A DNA stretch of 64,000 nucleotides from Deinococcus detaillensis. Lineage in GTDB: Bacteria > Deinococcota > Deinococci > Deinococcales > Deinococcaceae. The notes under the pieces were generated by a model. It made no database searches. It had not been told where the DNA came from and worked only from the letters and a program-made list of their open reading frames with translations. Positions 1 to 7,912 of the stretch are shown here, piece by piece. Each line of letters starts with the position of its first letter. Within the stretch, counting starts at the first letter, position 1. The position numbers were made by a program, and so were the translations under genes. The stretch covers positions 62,001 through 126,000 of the forward strand of contig NZ_VKDB01000002.1 in the NCBI RefSeq assembly GCF_007280555.1, written 5' to 3'.

Positions 1-825
1 CGTGTAGCCGCTGGAGAGCAGAAATTCGCGCCCCAACTGGTAGAGTTCCAGCCGCTCGTCGTCCCAGGTGCGGCCCAGCCGTCCGATGCCGGTCAGCGGG
101 CGCACGTACAGCGGGTACAAAAACAGTTCTTCCGGCGACCACTCCAGCGCGGCTTGCAGCGAGGCCAGCCAGGTTTGCGGCGTTTGGTGGGCCAGGCCGT
201 AAATCAGATCTATGTTCAGCCCGCTCAGGCCAGCGGCGCGGATGTTGCCCAGCGCCCTCAGGACTTCTGCCGTGCGCTGGGCGCGGCCCACGCTCCGAAC
301 CTCGGCTTCGACAAAACTCTGCACGCCGATGCTGACGCGGCTGACGCCCCTTTCAGCCAGCACTTGCAGGCGATCTGGGGTGGCGGTGGCGGGCGAGGTC
401 TCCACGCTGGTCGGCAGGCCCGCCACGCCAAACTGTCTGTCCAGCACCCCAAATACCCTTTCCAAGTCGCCCGCTTCCAGATAAGTCGGTGTGCCGCCGC
501 CGAGAGCGACTTGCGAAAAAGTGGCTCCGCCCAGCTCACGGCTGACCACTTCGGCTTGGCGTTCCAGCGCGGCGAGGTAGCCCTGCTCCAAACTGAGTGG
601 GGCGTTCACAGTCGTAAACAGATTGCAAAAGCCGCAGCGCATTTCGCAGAAGGGAATGTGCAGATACAAAAACAGTGCCGAGCGGTCTTGGGTGGCCCAC
701 GCCTCCGAGAGTTTGATCGGCGGGTCAAGCGGGCGGTAAGCGGTTTTGTGCGGGTAAGCGTAGGTGTAGCTCTGGTAAGGCCCGCCGCTGAGCAGATCAG
801 GCAGGGAGGCGGTGGCGGCGGTCAT
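1..825 (-). CDS. STM4012-family radical SAM protein (partial, cut by window edge)
   Basis: A HemN/HemW-like radical SAM enzyme whose C-terminus lies beyond position 1. The visible 275 codons contain the iron-sulfur motif CEMRCGFC at about residues 60-67 (CX3CX2C) followed by a GGGTPTYL glycine motif, as in coproporphyrinogen-oxidase-like proteins. The ATG at 825 overlaps the stop of the preceding gene as ATGA, so translation is coupled. It is the fourth gene of a minus-strand run whose members match, in order, the STM4015, STM4014, STM4013 and STM4012 families named after Salmonella loci. The substrate is unknown. It is unlikely to be a true haem enzyme, because the family always travels with these partners. 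Family assignment is from recognition of sequence and context. Confidence 0.85.
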   Translation of the reverse strand, partial: MTAATASLPDLLSGGPYQSYTYAYPHKTAYRPLDPPIKLSEAWATQDRSALFLYLHIPFCEMRCGFCNLFTTVNAPLSLEQGYLAALERQAEVVSRELGGATFSQVALGGGTPTYLEAGDLERVFGVLDRQFGVAGLPTSVETSPATATPDRLQVLAERGVSRVSIGVQSFVEAEVRSVGRAQRTAEVLRALGNIRAAGLSGLNIDLIYGLAHQTPQTWLASLQAALEWSPEELFLYPLYVRPLTGIGRLGRTWDDERLELYQLGREFLLSSGYT

Positions 826-1631
826 GCCTTAGTTTGCCGCAGCAACGTCTCGGCGTAAGGCACCGTCCACACCTTCGGATGGGCCAGTCGGTGGCCCCAG
901 TAGCCGTCGTCTCCGAAGCAGGTGCCGTGATCGGCGCACACGATCAGCAGCGTGTCGCCGCGTACTTGCAGCGCCGCCAGCAAAATGGGCAGCGCCGCGT
1001 CTACCGTTCTCAGAGCTGCCCGCTGACTTTCTGGCGAGTCTCGCTTTGCTCCCGCCAGATAAAAATGCGTTGGTGTATGGGTGGCAGCCACATTCAGCAG
1101 CAAAAAGACTTTTTGTTCGGGTGGCTGGGCGCTCAAAGCCGCCGCCGCTTTGTGCATCTGAACCGAGGCTGAATCGGGATTTTTGACGCCGCTGGCGGGC
1201 GACCAGTGCGCTTCATCAAACAGATCGGGCAAGACGCTGCCCAGCGCCGAGCGGCCATTGAAAAAGCCCACCCCGCCGACGCAGAGCGTGCGGTAGCCGC
1301 GTGCCGAGAGAGCAGCGGGCAGCGCCGCTTCGTCGAAGGTGAAGGTCTGGGCCGAGGTGCTGCGGCTGCCTTCAAAGCTGGCCGCAAAGAGGCGCGGATG
1401 CCGCCCCGGACGCGCGGGCGTCGGCAAGAAGCCTGATAAAAAAGCGTGGTGAGCCGCGTAGGTAAAGCTGCCGGGGGTGTGCCGCTCTTCCCAAGCGCCG
1501 CCCGGTAAGAGAGCTGCCAAGTTCGGCGTTTCCCCGAGTTCGAGCGCCCGCACGGCCACGTCAAAACGCAGGCTGTCCAGCGTGACGAGCGCCACGTTGC
1601 ATGTTCCAATCAGCTCACGGGCGGGCAGCAT
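822..1631 (-). CDS. STM4013/SEN3800-family hydrolase (sulfatase/phosphatase fold)
   Basis: This 269-residue protein resembles alkaline-phosphatase-superfamily hydrolases. It opens with a metal-site strand (VALVTLDSLRFD), has SFTYAAHHAF where the nucleophilic Ser/Thr lies in sulfatases, and ends with ADHGTCFGDDGYWGHR, typical Asp-His metal ligands. The ATG at 1631 shares one base with the TAA stop of the upstream ATP-grasp gene (TAATG). An open frame continues further upstream, but that part lies inside the neighbour and reads as noise, so the short start is chosen. Its stop overlaps the radical SAM start. No signal peptide is visible, so it should act in the cytoplasm on an unknown substrate, perhaps the product of the cluster. 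Confidence 0.85.
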   Translation of the reverse strand: MLPARELIGTCNVALVTLDSLRFDVAVRALELGETPNLAALLPGGAWEERHTPGSFTYAAHHAFLSGFLPTPARPGRHPRLFAASFEGSRSTSAQTFTFDEAALPAALSARGYRTLCVGGVGFFNGRSALGSVLPDLFDEAHWSPASGVKNPDSASVQMHKAAAALSAQPPEQKVFLLLNVAATHTPTHFYLAGAKRDSPESQRAALRTVDAALPILLAALQVRGDTLLIVCADHGTCFGDDGYWGHRLAHPKVWTVPYAETLLRQTKA

Positions 1632-2755
1632 TAAAGCGGCCCCAGTGCGGCTAGCTCCGCCGCGTAAGTGTCTTGACCGTCCACCAAAACGCCCCGGTGA
1701 TAATCGCCAAAAGCGTTGACTTCCAAGACCGCGTGGCGCTTCCAATTCGGGGTCAGCAGCACGTCCACGCCACCGTAAAGTGCGCCGGGAAAGGCGGCGA
1801 GGGCAGCTTGACAGGTTTCTTGTACTGCCGCCCAGCGCTCCTCACCCACTGCTGCCAGCAGAGCCGCCACGTCGCCGCGCTGATTGCCACCGTGCTTGTT
1901 GCCCAAATGCAGATTGGTGATCGGCCCCTGCGCCTGCCTGACCAAAGTGTGCCGCGCCCGTCCGCCGATAACCACCACCCGCAGATCGATGCTGCCGCCG
2001 CCGCTGTTCTCGGTTTTGGCGACGTTGGCTTTGGGCAGCCAGCGCTCCACGTGCAGGCGCTGCGGAGCGAGAGCGTCGATCAGCTCGGCCACTTCTGCCC
2101 AAGTATGGAGCCGCACCAGCCGCCGCGAGTTGTAGATCCGCCTGCCGTCTCGCCGCACGGTGGTCACGGCGCTGACCCGTTTGCCCTGCCACTGCAAGGC
2201 CACCGCTCCCGACGCGCTGGAGCCGTAAGCCAGCTTGACGAACACCCGCGACCAACCACGCTGCCCAGCCGCTTCCAGCAACTCGTCAAACGAATGCACC
2301 TCCGGCAGCGCGTCCGGCACGGCCACGCCCGCCGCTTGCAAACGGGCGTGGGTGGCGGGCTTGTCGAACATGGTCAGGATGTGGTCGGTGACGTGCATTC
2401 GGCTGTGCGGCGGGGCGCTGCTGAGATCGGCGTCGAGCTGCTGCAGCACGGCGCTGAATCCCGCGTACCAAGCGGCTGAGTCGGCCAGTTCGCCTGCCGC
2501 GAGGTCTGCGGGCTGGCCGCCGCCCAGCTCAATCAGGGCCAGTTCGGTTTCTATATCCTCACCAGTGGATTCAAACCGCACCACGCTGCCTCGGCGCACT
2601 TCATCCGCCAGCTTCACCTGCCCCGCCAGCAAGTCGAGATACGAAATTACTTGTGCTGGGGGCCAGCCGAGGGCGCGCAAGCTGTCCTGAAAAGCGCGGG
2701 CGCGGCGGCCCTGCGGCGGAGCGATCAGCAGCACGTCACGGAGCGGGGGATTCAC
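1631..2755 (-). CDS. STM4014-family ATP-grasp protein
   Basis: A 374-residue RimK/glutathione-synthetase-like ATP-grasp protein with a GTG start at 2755. Features include a nucleotide-binding strand FVKLAYGSSASG, a GGSIDLRVVVI segment, and a metal-binding end LEVNAFGDYHRG in which the Glu and Asn would hold magnesium. ATP-grasp enzymes join a carboxylate to an amine or thiol through an acyl phosphate; here the two partners are unknown. It starts 24 bases after the leucine-rich-repeat gene and overlaps the hydrolase gene by one base. With two radical SAM enzymes expected in the full cluster (the second beyond the window), a role in making a modified peptide or small metabolite is plausible but unproven. 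Confidence 0.85.
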   Translation of the reverse strand: MNPPLRDVLLIAPPQGRRARAFQDSLRALGWPPAQVISYLDLLAGQVKLADEVRRGSVVRFESTGEDIETELALIELGGGQPADLAAGELADSAAWYAGFSAVLQQLDADLSSAPPHSRMHVTDHILTMFDKPATHARLQAAGVAVPDALPEVHSFDELLEAAGQRGWSRVFVKLAYGSSASGAVALQWQGKRVSAVTTVRRDGRRIYNSRRLVRLHTWAEVAELIDALAPQRLHVERWLPKANVAKTENSGGGSIDLRVVVIGGRARHTLVRQAQGPITNLHLGNKHGGNQRGDVAALLAAVGEERWAAVQETCQAALAAFPGALYGGVDVLLTPNWKRHAVLEVNAFGDYHRGVLVDGQDTYAAELAALGPL

Positions 2756-2779
2756 GGAAGACCTGTCGTCAAAACGGCT

Positions 2780-3700
2780 TCATTCTCCCAGCGCCACGAA
2801 CCGCCAATCGTCTTCCTCGTCTTGCTGCTCGGAGGCGTCCACTTCAATCGGCAGGGCTTCAAGCTGCTGCATCATCTCGGTGCTGCAAAAGTGGTGGCTG
2901 ACATCCAGCTTTTTGAGGGTTCTGACGCGCTCGCTGCCCAGCAAAGCCGCTGCGCCCTCGTCGGTCAGCACACCGAGCGACAGGTCGAGCGTTTCAAGCT
3001 GATCCAAAATCGGGGCGTGGGCGAACATCTGGGCGATCTCGTCTTGGTGGTCGCTGTTTTTCAGGCCCAGATACTTGAGCGCCGGAAAGCGCTGGCCGTC
3101 CAGCAGCGGTGTCAAATCGTCGGCGGCGTTGGTGGAGCCGTACTCCTCGGTTCCCAGATACAGCTCCAGATGCTCCAGCTTGGGCAAGTTGGCCGTGACC
3201 ACTTCGCGCACCACTTCGGCGCTGAGGCCGCCCGCCTGAACAGTCAGCTCGCGCAACTGGGGCAGCGAAATTTGGCCGAGGCTGAGGTTGTTGCCGCCGC
3301 GAATGCCCAGATGGGTGAGCTGTGAATAAGCGCTCAGAATCGGTGAGAGGTCGGCCTGCACGATCCACGACACCTCGTTTTCCTCGTAGGTGATGTCACC
3401 GATAAACAGCGCCCGCAAACGGGGAAGCTGGGCGTGGGCAGCCACCAGCGCTTCCACCATCTCGTCGGGGGCCGCGTCCTCGCCCGCTTCGGCGCTCCAC
3501 ATCCCGACCACCAAGCCCTGACTGTTTTCCACGTTCGGCAAAGTCAGAAACGCCCGAAACTTGTCCGTCCAGCTCGTTTCCTCGTCGTACTCCACGCTGA
3601 TGCGGTGAATGGTGGTCGCCGTGTCGCCCAGCGGCTGCCCGGGTTCCCAGGGCGTGACCTGCAAGCCGCCGAATTTGCTCAGGTGTTCGCCAATCGTCAT
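2780..3700 (-). CDS. STM4015-family leucine-rich repeat protein
   Basis: A 306-residue cytoplasmic protein with irregular leucine-rich repeats over roughly residues 90-290 (units such as LPKLEHLELYLG, FPALKYLGLKNS and LDQLETLDLSLG) and an acidic tail with many Asp and Glu. It is the first gene of the STM4015-4014-4013-4012 run. Directly upstream is TAAACT, six bases before the ATG, so the message probably begins at or next to the start codon. Such repeats usually bind protein, so this could be a scaffold or a sensor for the cluster. It carries no catalytic motif I recognise. Confidence 0.8.
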   Translation of the reverse strand: MTIGEHLSKFGGLQVTPWEPGQPLGDTATTIHRISVEYDEETSWTDKFRAFLTLPNVENSQGLVVGMWSAEAGEDAAPDEMVEALVAAHAQLPRLRALFIGDITYEENEVSWIVQADLSPILSAYSQLTHLGIRGGNNLSLGQISLPQLRELTVQAGGLSAEVVREVVTANLPKLEHLELYLGTEEYGSTNAADDLTPLLDGQRFPALKYLGLKNSDHQDEIAQMFAHAPILDQLETLDLSLGVLTDEGAAALLGSERVRTLKKLDVSHHFCSTEMMQQLEALPIEVDASEQQDEEDDWRFVALGE

Positions 3701-3739
3701 GGCTTCAGTTTAGCCAAGAAGCGGCGCTATGGTGAGGCT

Positions 3740-4246
3740 ATGGCCCGCTCTCAATTCGCCGACTGCCCGCCTTTTTACGCCCGCTACGTTGACCTCGCGC
3801 CGGAAGATGACGTGCTGAGCGCCATGCAGGTGCAGGCCGACGTGACCCGTCAGGCCATTTTGGGGTACGCAGACCGCCCCAGTTTCCGTTATGCGCCGGG
3901 CAAATGGAGCGTGCGGCAAGTGGTGGGCCACATGGCCGACACCGAGCGGCTATTCGGCTTCCGGGCGCTGTGGTTTGCCCGCGCCGACCCCGCGCCGCTG
4001 CCCGGCATGGAGCAAGACGGCTGGATGGCGGCCAGCGACTTCGACGCGGTGAATCTGGAAGAAGTGCTGGCCGGATTTCAAGCGGCGAGGGCGAGCAATC
4101 TCCTGCTGCTGCGCCAGCTCACCCCCGACGCTTGGTCGCGGCGCGGCGTTGCCAGCGGCCATTCCTTCAGTGTGCGGGCGCTGGCCCATATCCTGTTGGG
4201 ACACGAGCGGGCGCACCTGCAGGTCTTGGCCGAGCGTTACCCGTAA
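3740..4246 (+). CDS. DinB-family protein
   Basis: A 168-residue member of the DinB/YfiT four-helix-bundle superfamily, shown by the N-terminal WSVRQVVGHMADTERLFGFR helix with its metal-type His and by the C-terminal helix HILLGHERAHLQVL. Members bind a divalent metal through three His and often act as thiol-dependent transferases; DinB-family proteins are strongly expanded in Deinococcus. The chosen ATG at 3740 follows TATGGT by six bases, a leaderless-type promoter, and the protein matches the family length from that point. It diverges from the STM4015 gene with only 39 bases between the two starts. Its substrate is unknown. Confidence 0.85.
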   Translation: MARSQFADCPPFYARYVDLAPEDDVLSAMQVQADVTRQAILGYADRPSFRYAPGKWSVRQVVGHMADTERLFGFRALWFARADPAPLPGMEQDGWMAASDFDAVNLEEVLAGFQAARASNLLLLRQLTPDAWSRRGVASGHSFSVRALAHILLGHERAHLQVLAERYP

Positions 4247-4270
4247 AGCGCTTGCGCTCCGCTCCGGCGG

Positions 4271-4960
4271 TTATCCATGGGTGTGGCCCTCGCCCGTATG
4301 GGCCAGCCGGGTGAGTTCAGCTTTGTCGAAGGCCACCACGGTTCGGCGCTCGATGTTGATGAGGCCCAAGCGGTAGAACTCGCCCAACTTGCGGCTGACC
4401 AGCTCCGGCACGGTGCCGAGAAGGGCTGCCAGTTCGCTGTTGGTGGGCAGAGCGTGGGGCGAGTCGGCGTGCGCCAGCAGATACACGGCGAGGCGCTCGC
4501 TGAGTTCACTGAAGACGAGGCGGTCAATTCTCGACAACAGCTCGGCCTGCTTGCGGGCAAAAGCGGCGATTACCGACTGGGCCAGATCCGGCGCATGGAA
4601 AACTGCTTGCCGCACCGCTTCAATCGGCAGCAACAGCAACTCGGTGGGCGACTGAAGCGCTTGCGCGTAAGCTGGATACCTGGCCTGATTTTGAAAGGCC
4701 GCCACTCCCGCCACGACTTGCCGGGGCCCTTCGACGTGCAGCGTCAGCTCACGTGTTCCGCTCCGTGCCAAGCGGTAAACCCGCACGCTCCCTGCGCTGA
4801 CGATGTGCAGCGATTCGGTCACGTCACCAGCGTGAAAGAGCATGTCTCCACGCTTCAAGCTGCGGAAGCTGCCCAGCACTGCCAAGGGGCGCAGGACTGC
4901 GGGCTGCGCTCCACCAAACATCACTGTTCGGCTCAGCAACTCAAGGGCGCGTTCACTCAC
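4271..4960 (-). CDS. Crp/Fnr-family transcriptional regulator
   Basis: A 229-residue regulator with an N-terminal cyclic-nucleotide-binding-type barrel (LKRGDMLFHAGD to about residue 115), a long dimer helix and a C-terminal winged helix (TNSELAALLGTVPELVSRKLGEF). No cysteine cluster is present, so it is not a true FNR iron-sulfur sensor. The GTG at 4960 is preferred because the barrel begins soon after it; an open frame runs on to 5032 through a tandem-repeat region that looks like an operator. It is the last gene of a same-strand group with a cupin, a truncated haemoglobin and a membrane protein, which suggests control of a nitrosative or low-oxygen response. The start is uncertain. Confidence 0.8.
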   Translation of the reverse strand: MSERALELLSRTVMFGGAQPAVLRPLAVLGSFRSLKRGDMLFHAGDVTESLHIVSAGSVRVYRLARSGTRELTLHVEGPRQVVAGVAAFQNQARYPAYAQALQSPTELLLLPIEAVRQAVFHAPDLAQSVIAAFARKQAELLSRIDRLVFSELSERLAVYLLAHADSPHALPTNSELAALLGTVPELVSRKLGEFYRLGLINIERRTVVAFDKAELTRLAHTGEGHTHG

Positions 4961-5002
4961 AGCGCTTATGCTGCCACACCGGCAAGCCAAAATGGTTTCA
5001 GG

Positions 5003-5065
5003 GGTTGATTGACTGGCCCAGCGGTTGATCAACTCGTTGGTGAATCAACTCAGCGGTGGATCAAC
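5003..5065. repeat. Tandem GATCAAC operator-like array upstream of the Crp/Fnr gene
   Basis: ATCAAC occurs at 5028, 5044 and 5060, exactly 16 bases apart. GTTGATT and GTTGATC start at 5004 and 5024, 20 bases apart. Positions 5024-5033 form the perfect palindrome GTTGATCAAC. The array lies just upstream of the Crp/Fnr start and overlaps the last codons of the cupin gene. Crp/Fnr proteins bind TTGAT-like half-sites, so autoregulation is a reasonable inference, but the half-site spacing is not the classical four bases. Confidence 0.5.
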
Positions 5066-5319
5066 GTCACCACTACACTGCTGTCTTGGGTGGCGAGCAG
5101 CGACAGCGGCTGGTCTCCATCGTGGGTCAGGATTTCGGCGGCCTTGAGCGTGCGGCTCTCTTCAGCCGTCACCTCGACCTGACCGCTCAGCACCGTGACG
5201 ACCACCTGAGCGCCGGGATGCTTGTGGGTTGGTACGCCCTCACCCGCCGCAAACGTGAAACGCAGCACCCGGCCATGTGGGGTTGCGGTGATGACCTGCG
5301 GAGACTCGGCCCGCTTCAC
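5050..5319 (-). CDS. Small cupin-domain protein
   Basis: An 89-residue single-domain cupin. The first cupin motif is visible as GVPTHKHPGAQVVVTVLSG, with two His that could bind a metal, followed by a second beta-rich half. The GTG at 5319 overlaps the haemoglobin stop as GTGA, so the two are translated together. Small cupins of this kind bind metals or small ligands and often accompany stress regulators. No enzymatic activity can be assigned. Confidence 0.75.
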   Translation of the reverse strand: MKRAESPQVITATPHGRVLRFTFAAGEGVPTHKHPGAQVVVTVLSGQVEVTAEESRTLKAAEILTHDGDQPLSLLATQDSSVVVTLIHR

Positions 5320-5744
5320 GGCTTATCCAGGGGTAGGGTAGCGAAGCGCTCCAGATTGACGCGCATTCGGCTGGCCATCTTGAGAAGCGCCTCGGCTTCG
5401 GGCGGGTCAAGCTGCTCACGTAAAGTCTTGTCCCAAAGCGCCAGCCAGCGCTCAAAATGCTCGGCTTCCAGGCCGTGGCCTTGGTGGGCTGGCCCGGGTT
5501 GGCCCCGGTAAGTGCTCGGCCCGCCTGTCGTGGCCCGCCAAAAGCCTTCGAGGCGGGTCATGTGTACCGGCCAGCCGTCTTTCGGAAAGGTGCCGAGTTT
5601 GGCACGGAAGACGGGCGCGAGCAGCTCGTCTTGCATTACCCGCTCGTAAAAAAGCCACAGCACTCGCCGCAACGTGATTTCACCGATCTGGTCAAACAGA
5701 CGGCCTGCCACAATGGGTGCAGTCACCATAACGGGCGCAGTCAT
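5316..5744 (-). CDS. Group III truncated haemoglobin
   Basis: A 142-residue globin of the truncated type. It has the B-helix segment RRVLWLFYERVM, the FRAKLGTFPKDGWPVHM stretch, a WRATTGG motif and the likely proximal-haem-ligand region HQGHGLEAEHFERWLALW. These are features of group III (TrHbP) proteins, which bind oxygen or nitric oxide. The ATG at 5744 overlaps the stop of the membrane-protein gene as ATGA and its own stop overlaps the cupin start, so this is a tightly coupled operon. With a Crp/Fnr regulator downstream, nitric oxide or low-oxygen protection is the likely role. Confidence 0.85.
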   Translation of the reverse strand: MTAPVMVTAPIVAGRLFDQIGEITLRRVLWLFYERVMQDELLAPVFRAKLGTFPKDGWPVHMTRLEGFWRATTGGPSTYRGQPGPAHQGHGLEAEHFERWLALWDKTLREQLDPPEAEALLKMASRMRVNLERFATLPLDKP

Positions 5745-6130
5745 GTCATCACCGCCGCGCCGCACAGCACCAAGCCTGCCGTCAGCGCCGTGTGGGTGGC
5801 CCAGCGCGGCGGCGGGCGCTGCTCACTGCGTGCCTGAAGCACATGCCATCCCACCAGCGAGACCATCAGCAGCAGCGCTCCAAATTCGGTGAGCAGAGCC
5901 GCCGAGAAGCCTCCCTGCCAGCCCTGAGCAAAAATGATCAGCGCCAGCCCCAGCATCAGCGGCCCCGCGACGCGGGCGTAAGCCTTACCCACACTCGTCC
6001 GGCGGGCGCGGCGTATCTGCGCGTCTGGAAAAAAATCTGAAAACGCTGGACTGACAATGAAGGTCGTAAACACATACATTCCCATCCACAGGCCCACCAG
6101 CAAGACATTGACGGCTTCCAAAACATTCAT
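5741..6130 (-). CDS. Four-helix membrane protein, DUF4149/TMEM205-like
   Basis: A 129-residue protein with four predicted membrane segments (about residues 5-27, 55-72, 80-98 and 110-128). A GLWMGMYVFTTFIVSPAF opening and a charged loop with RRARRTSVGKAYARV resemble the DUF4149/TMEM205-like family. AGGAGCC lies a few bases before the ATG at 6130. It is the first gene of the coupled haemoglobin-cupin-Crp group. The function is unknown; a role in haem or redox stress is inferred only from the neighbours. Confidence 0.65.
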   Translation of the reverse strand: MNVLEAVNVLLVGLWMGMYVFTTFIVSPAFSDFFPDAQIRRARRTSVGKAYARVAGPLMLGLALIIFAQGWQGGFSAALLTEFGALLLMVSLVGWHVLQARSEQRPPPRWATHTALTAGLVLCGAAVMT

Positions 6131-6263
6131 CGAGGCTCCTTACTTTTTGGGAAATGGGTGGTGGTTGGTGATCACGTGGGTCACCCCTCCAATCTGATCA
6201 GCTTTGCTTTGCTTGTCCATGACCTAAGTCAAGGTCGCCGGGGCAAGGGTGGAAGGTTTACCT

Positions 6264-6298
6264 GCACGGTCAAAAGAGAGATTCCTTTTTGACCGTGC
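6264..6298. repeat. Perfect 12-bp inverted repeat (stem-loop)
   Basis: GCACGGTCAAAA at 6264-6275 is repeated inverted as TTTTGACCGTGC at 6287-6298 with an 11-base loop. It lies in the 309-base gap between xylB and the membrane-protein operon. No uridine run follows on either strand, so it is not a standard terminator. It may be an operator or an RNA-level element. Confidence 0.6.
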
Positions 6299-6342
6299 GA
6301 AGGGTGTCGCTTTGCCCAAGAATCAACGGGAGTGGAAGAGAG

Positions 6343-6401
6343 AGAGCATTTGAGAGGATGGCTGAGCGTGCTTCTTGCTCAGCCATCCTCTCAAATGCTC
6401 T
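6343..6401. repeat. Perfect 25-bp inverted repeat (stem-loop)
   Basis: Positions 6343-6367 and 6377-6401 are exact reverse complements over 25 bases with a nine-base loop (GTGCTTCTT). This is the strongest stem in the first 10 kb and sits 39 bases downstream of the xylB stop. No T-run follows the stem on the xylB strand. It could cap the xylB message, act as an atypical terminator, or be a member of a dispersed repeat family. Apart from this stem and the one at 6264, the 6131-6439 gap holds nothing I recognise. Confidence 0.7.
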
Positions 6402-6439
6402 AGTAGCGCGGCAACCACAGCCGCCGAAATGGTTGAAAT

Positions 6440-7912
6440 CTAGATGCTCTCTCCCACCGCTCGCTGGCGGGCTGCTTGGTAAGCGCTCAGGCCTTCAGCA
6501 ACGTCCACTGCCGCCACCGCTTGCCCGCTGGGAGCCAGCGCCGTCATGACCGCCTGCACCGAGCCGTACAGTCCGGCAGCGGGCATGGCCAGCATCGCCG
6601 CGCCCTCGGCAGCGCCGGGTTCGCGGGCAGTTTGCTGCACCTCTAACCCCAGTGCCCCCGCCACCAGACCCAGCCAGAAGGCGCTGCGAGCGCCGCCGCC
6701 GGTCGCGAGCAAAGTTGTGAGGCCAGACAGTGGCCGCATCACGTCATATGTGTCGGCCAGCGCGAAGGCGGTGCCCTCCAGCAGCGCTCTGACCATCTGC
6801 GGACGGCCATGCGACAAGCTCAGCCCGCTGAAACTGGCCCGCAGATCAGGGTTCATGTGGGGGCTGCGCTCGCCCGACAAAAACGGCAAAAAGGTGACGC
6901 CCTCAGCAGACTGAATTCCGGCGGCTTCGTCCAGTAGGGTTTGGAAGGGCGTCTCGGGGGCCAGCTTGTCACGGAACCATTGCAGCGCTCCCGCCGCGCT
7001 GAGGGTCACACCCAACAGGTTATACCCGCCGTCGGCATGGGCAAACGAATGCACGCGCCCCAAAGGGTCGGGCGTCGGCTCAGCGAGAGGCGCGAACAGC
7101 ACCCCGCTGGTGCCGAGGCTGACGCTGCCGAGTTCCGGCCGCCCGCTGGACAGTCCCAGCGCCACGCCCGCCGCCGCGTTGTCGCCGCCGCCCGCGATGA
7201 TGGGTAGGCCCGCCGGAAGGCCGGTTGCGCTGGCCATCTCCGGCAAAAGCTGGCCGACCACTGCCCACGATTCCACCACCTCGGGAAACAGATCGGCGTC
7301 CAGCTTAAGAGCGTTCAGCACGTCTTTATCCCAAGTTTTGGTCGTCAGATTCAGCGCCCCAATGCCCGAAGCGTCGGACGGCTCGGTGCGGGCCTGTCCG
7401 GTCAGCAGGAAGCCGAGGTAATCTTTGGGCAGCAGCACGCGGCGCACGCGGGCAAAGTTTTGCGGTTCGGCGGAGCGCAGCCACAGCAGTTTGGGAAGCT
7501 GAAAGCCGCTCACGGCCCTGTTGCCGGTACGGGCGATCAGCTCGGCGCGGGGAATGGCAGCTTCGATTTCAGCCACCGCCGCCCCGGTGCGCTGGTCATT
7601 CCACAGCGGCGCGGGGCGAATCACGTCGCCCTCAGCGTCCAAAAAGACCGCGCCGTGCATCTGTCCGCTGAGGCCCAAGGCCAAGGGCGTGTGACCCGCC
7701 CCCTTAAGCTGAGCGCTCACGTCGCCCAGCGCTTCCAAAGTCGCCGCCGCCCAGTCTCCAGGGCGCTGCTCCGTCCAGCCGGCTTGGGGGGTGAGCAGCG
7801 GATAAGGCCTGAGGGCCTGCGCCATTACCTCGCCCGCCGCACTCAGCGCCACCACCTTCACGCCGCTGGTGCCGAGGTCTAGGCCCAGCACCACGTCCAA
7901 ACCAGTAGGCAT
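6440..7912 (-). CDS. xylB: Xylulokinase
   Basis: A 490-residue FGGY-family kinase that phosphorylates D-xylulose to xylulose 5-phosphate. It shows the N-terminal phosphate loop [19 protein letters not shown], the LWNDQRT substrate motif, LLPKDYL, and the C-terminal ATP motifs GGGDNAAAG and SLGTSGVL. The length is normal for XylB. The ATG at 7912 shares one base with the TGA of the upstream open frame, the arrangement expected for xylA-xylB. That upstream frame is a damaged chimera, so xylose isomerase is missing here and xylB may be idle, serve another isomerase elsewhere, or use xylulose directly. Confidence 0.93.
   Translation of the reverse strand: MPTGLDVVLGLDLGTSGVKVVALSAAGEVMAQALRPYPLLTPQAGWTEQRPGDWAAATLEALGDVSAQLKGAGHTPLALGLSGQMHGAVFLDAEGDVIRPAPLWNDQRTGAAVAEIEAAIPRAELIARTGNRAVSGFQLPKLLWLRSAEPQNFARVRRVLLPKDYLGFLLTGQARTEPSDASGIGALNLTTKTWDKDVLNALKLDADLFPEVVESWAVVGQLLPEMASATGLPAGLPIIAGGGDNAAAGVALGLSSGRPELGSVSLGTSGVLFAPLAEPTPDPLGRVHSFAHADGGYNLLGVTLSAAGALQWFRDKLAPETPFQTLLDEAAGIQSAEGVTFLPFLSGERSPHMNPDLRASFSGLSLSHGRPQMVRALLEGTAFALADTYDVMRPLSGLTTLLATGGGARSAFWLGLVAGALGLEVQQTAREPGAAEGAAMLAMPAAGLYGSVQAVMTALAPSGQAVAAVDVAEGLSAYQAARQRAVGESI

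Noticed and set aside
5003..5065. Classical FNR boxes (TTGAT-N4-ATCAA)
   Set aside because: Half-sites are present but none has the four-base spacing; only a Crp/Fnr-like operator array is claimed.
6343..6401. A standard rho-independent terminator for xylB
   Set aside because: The stem is perfect but no T-run follows on the minus strand.
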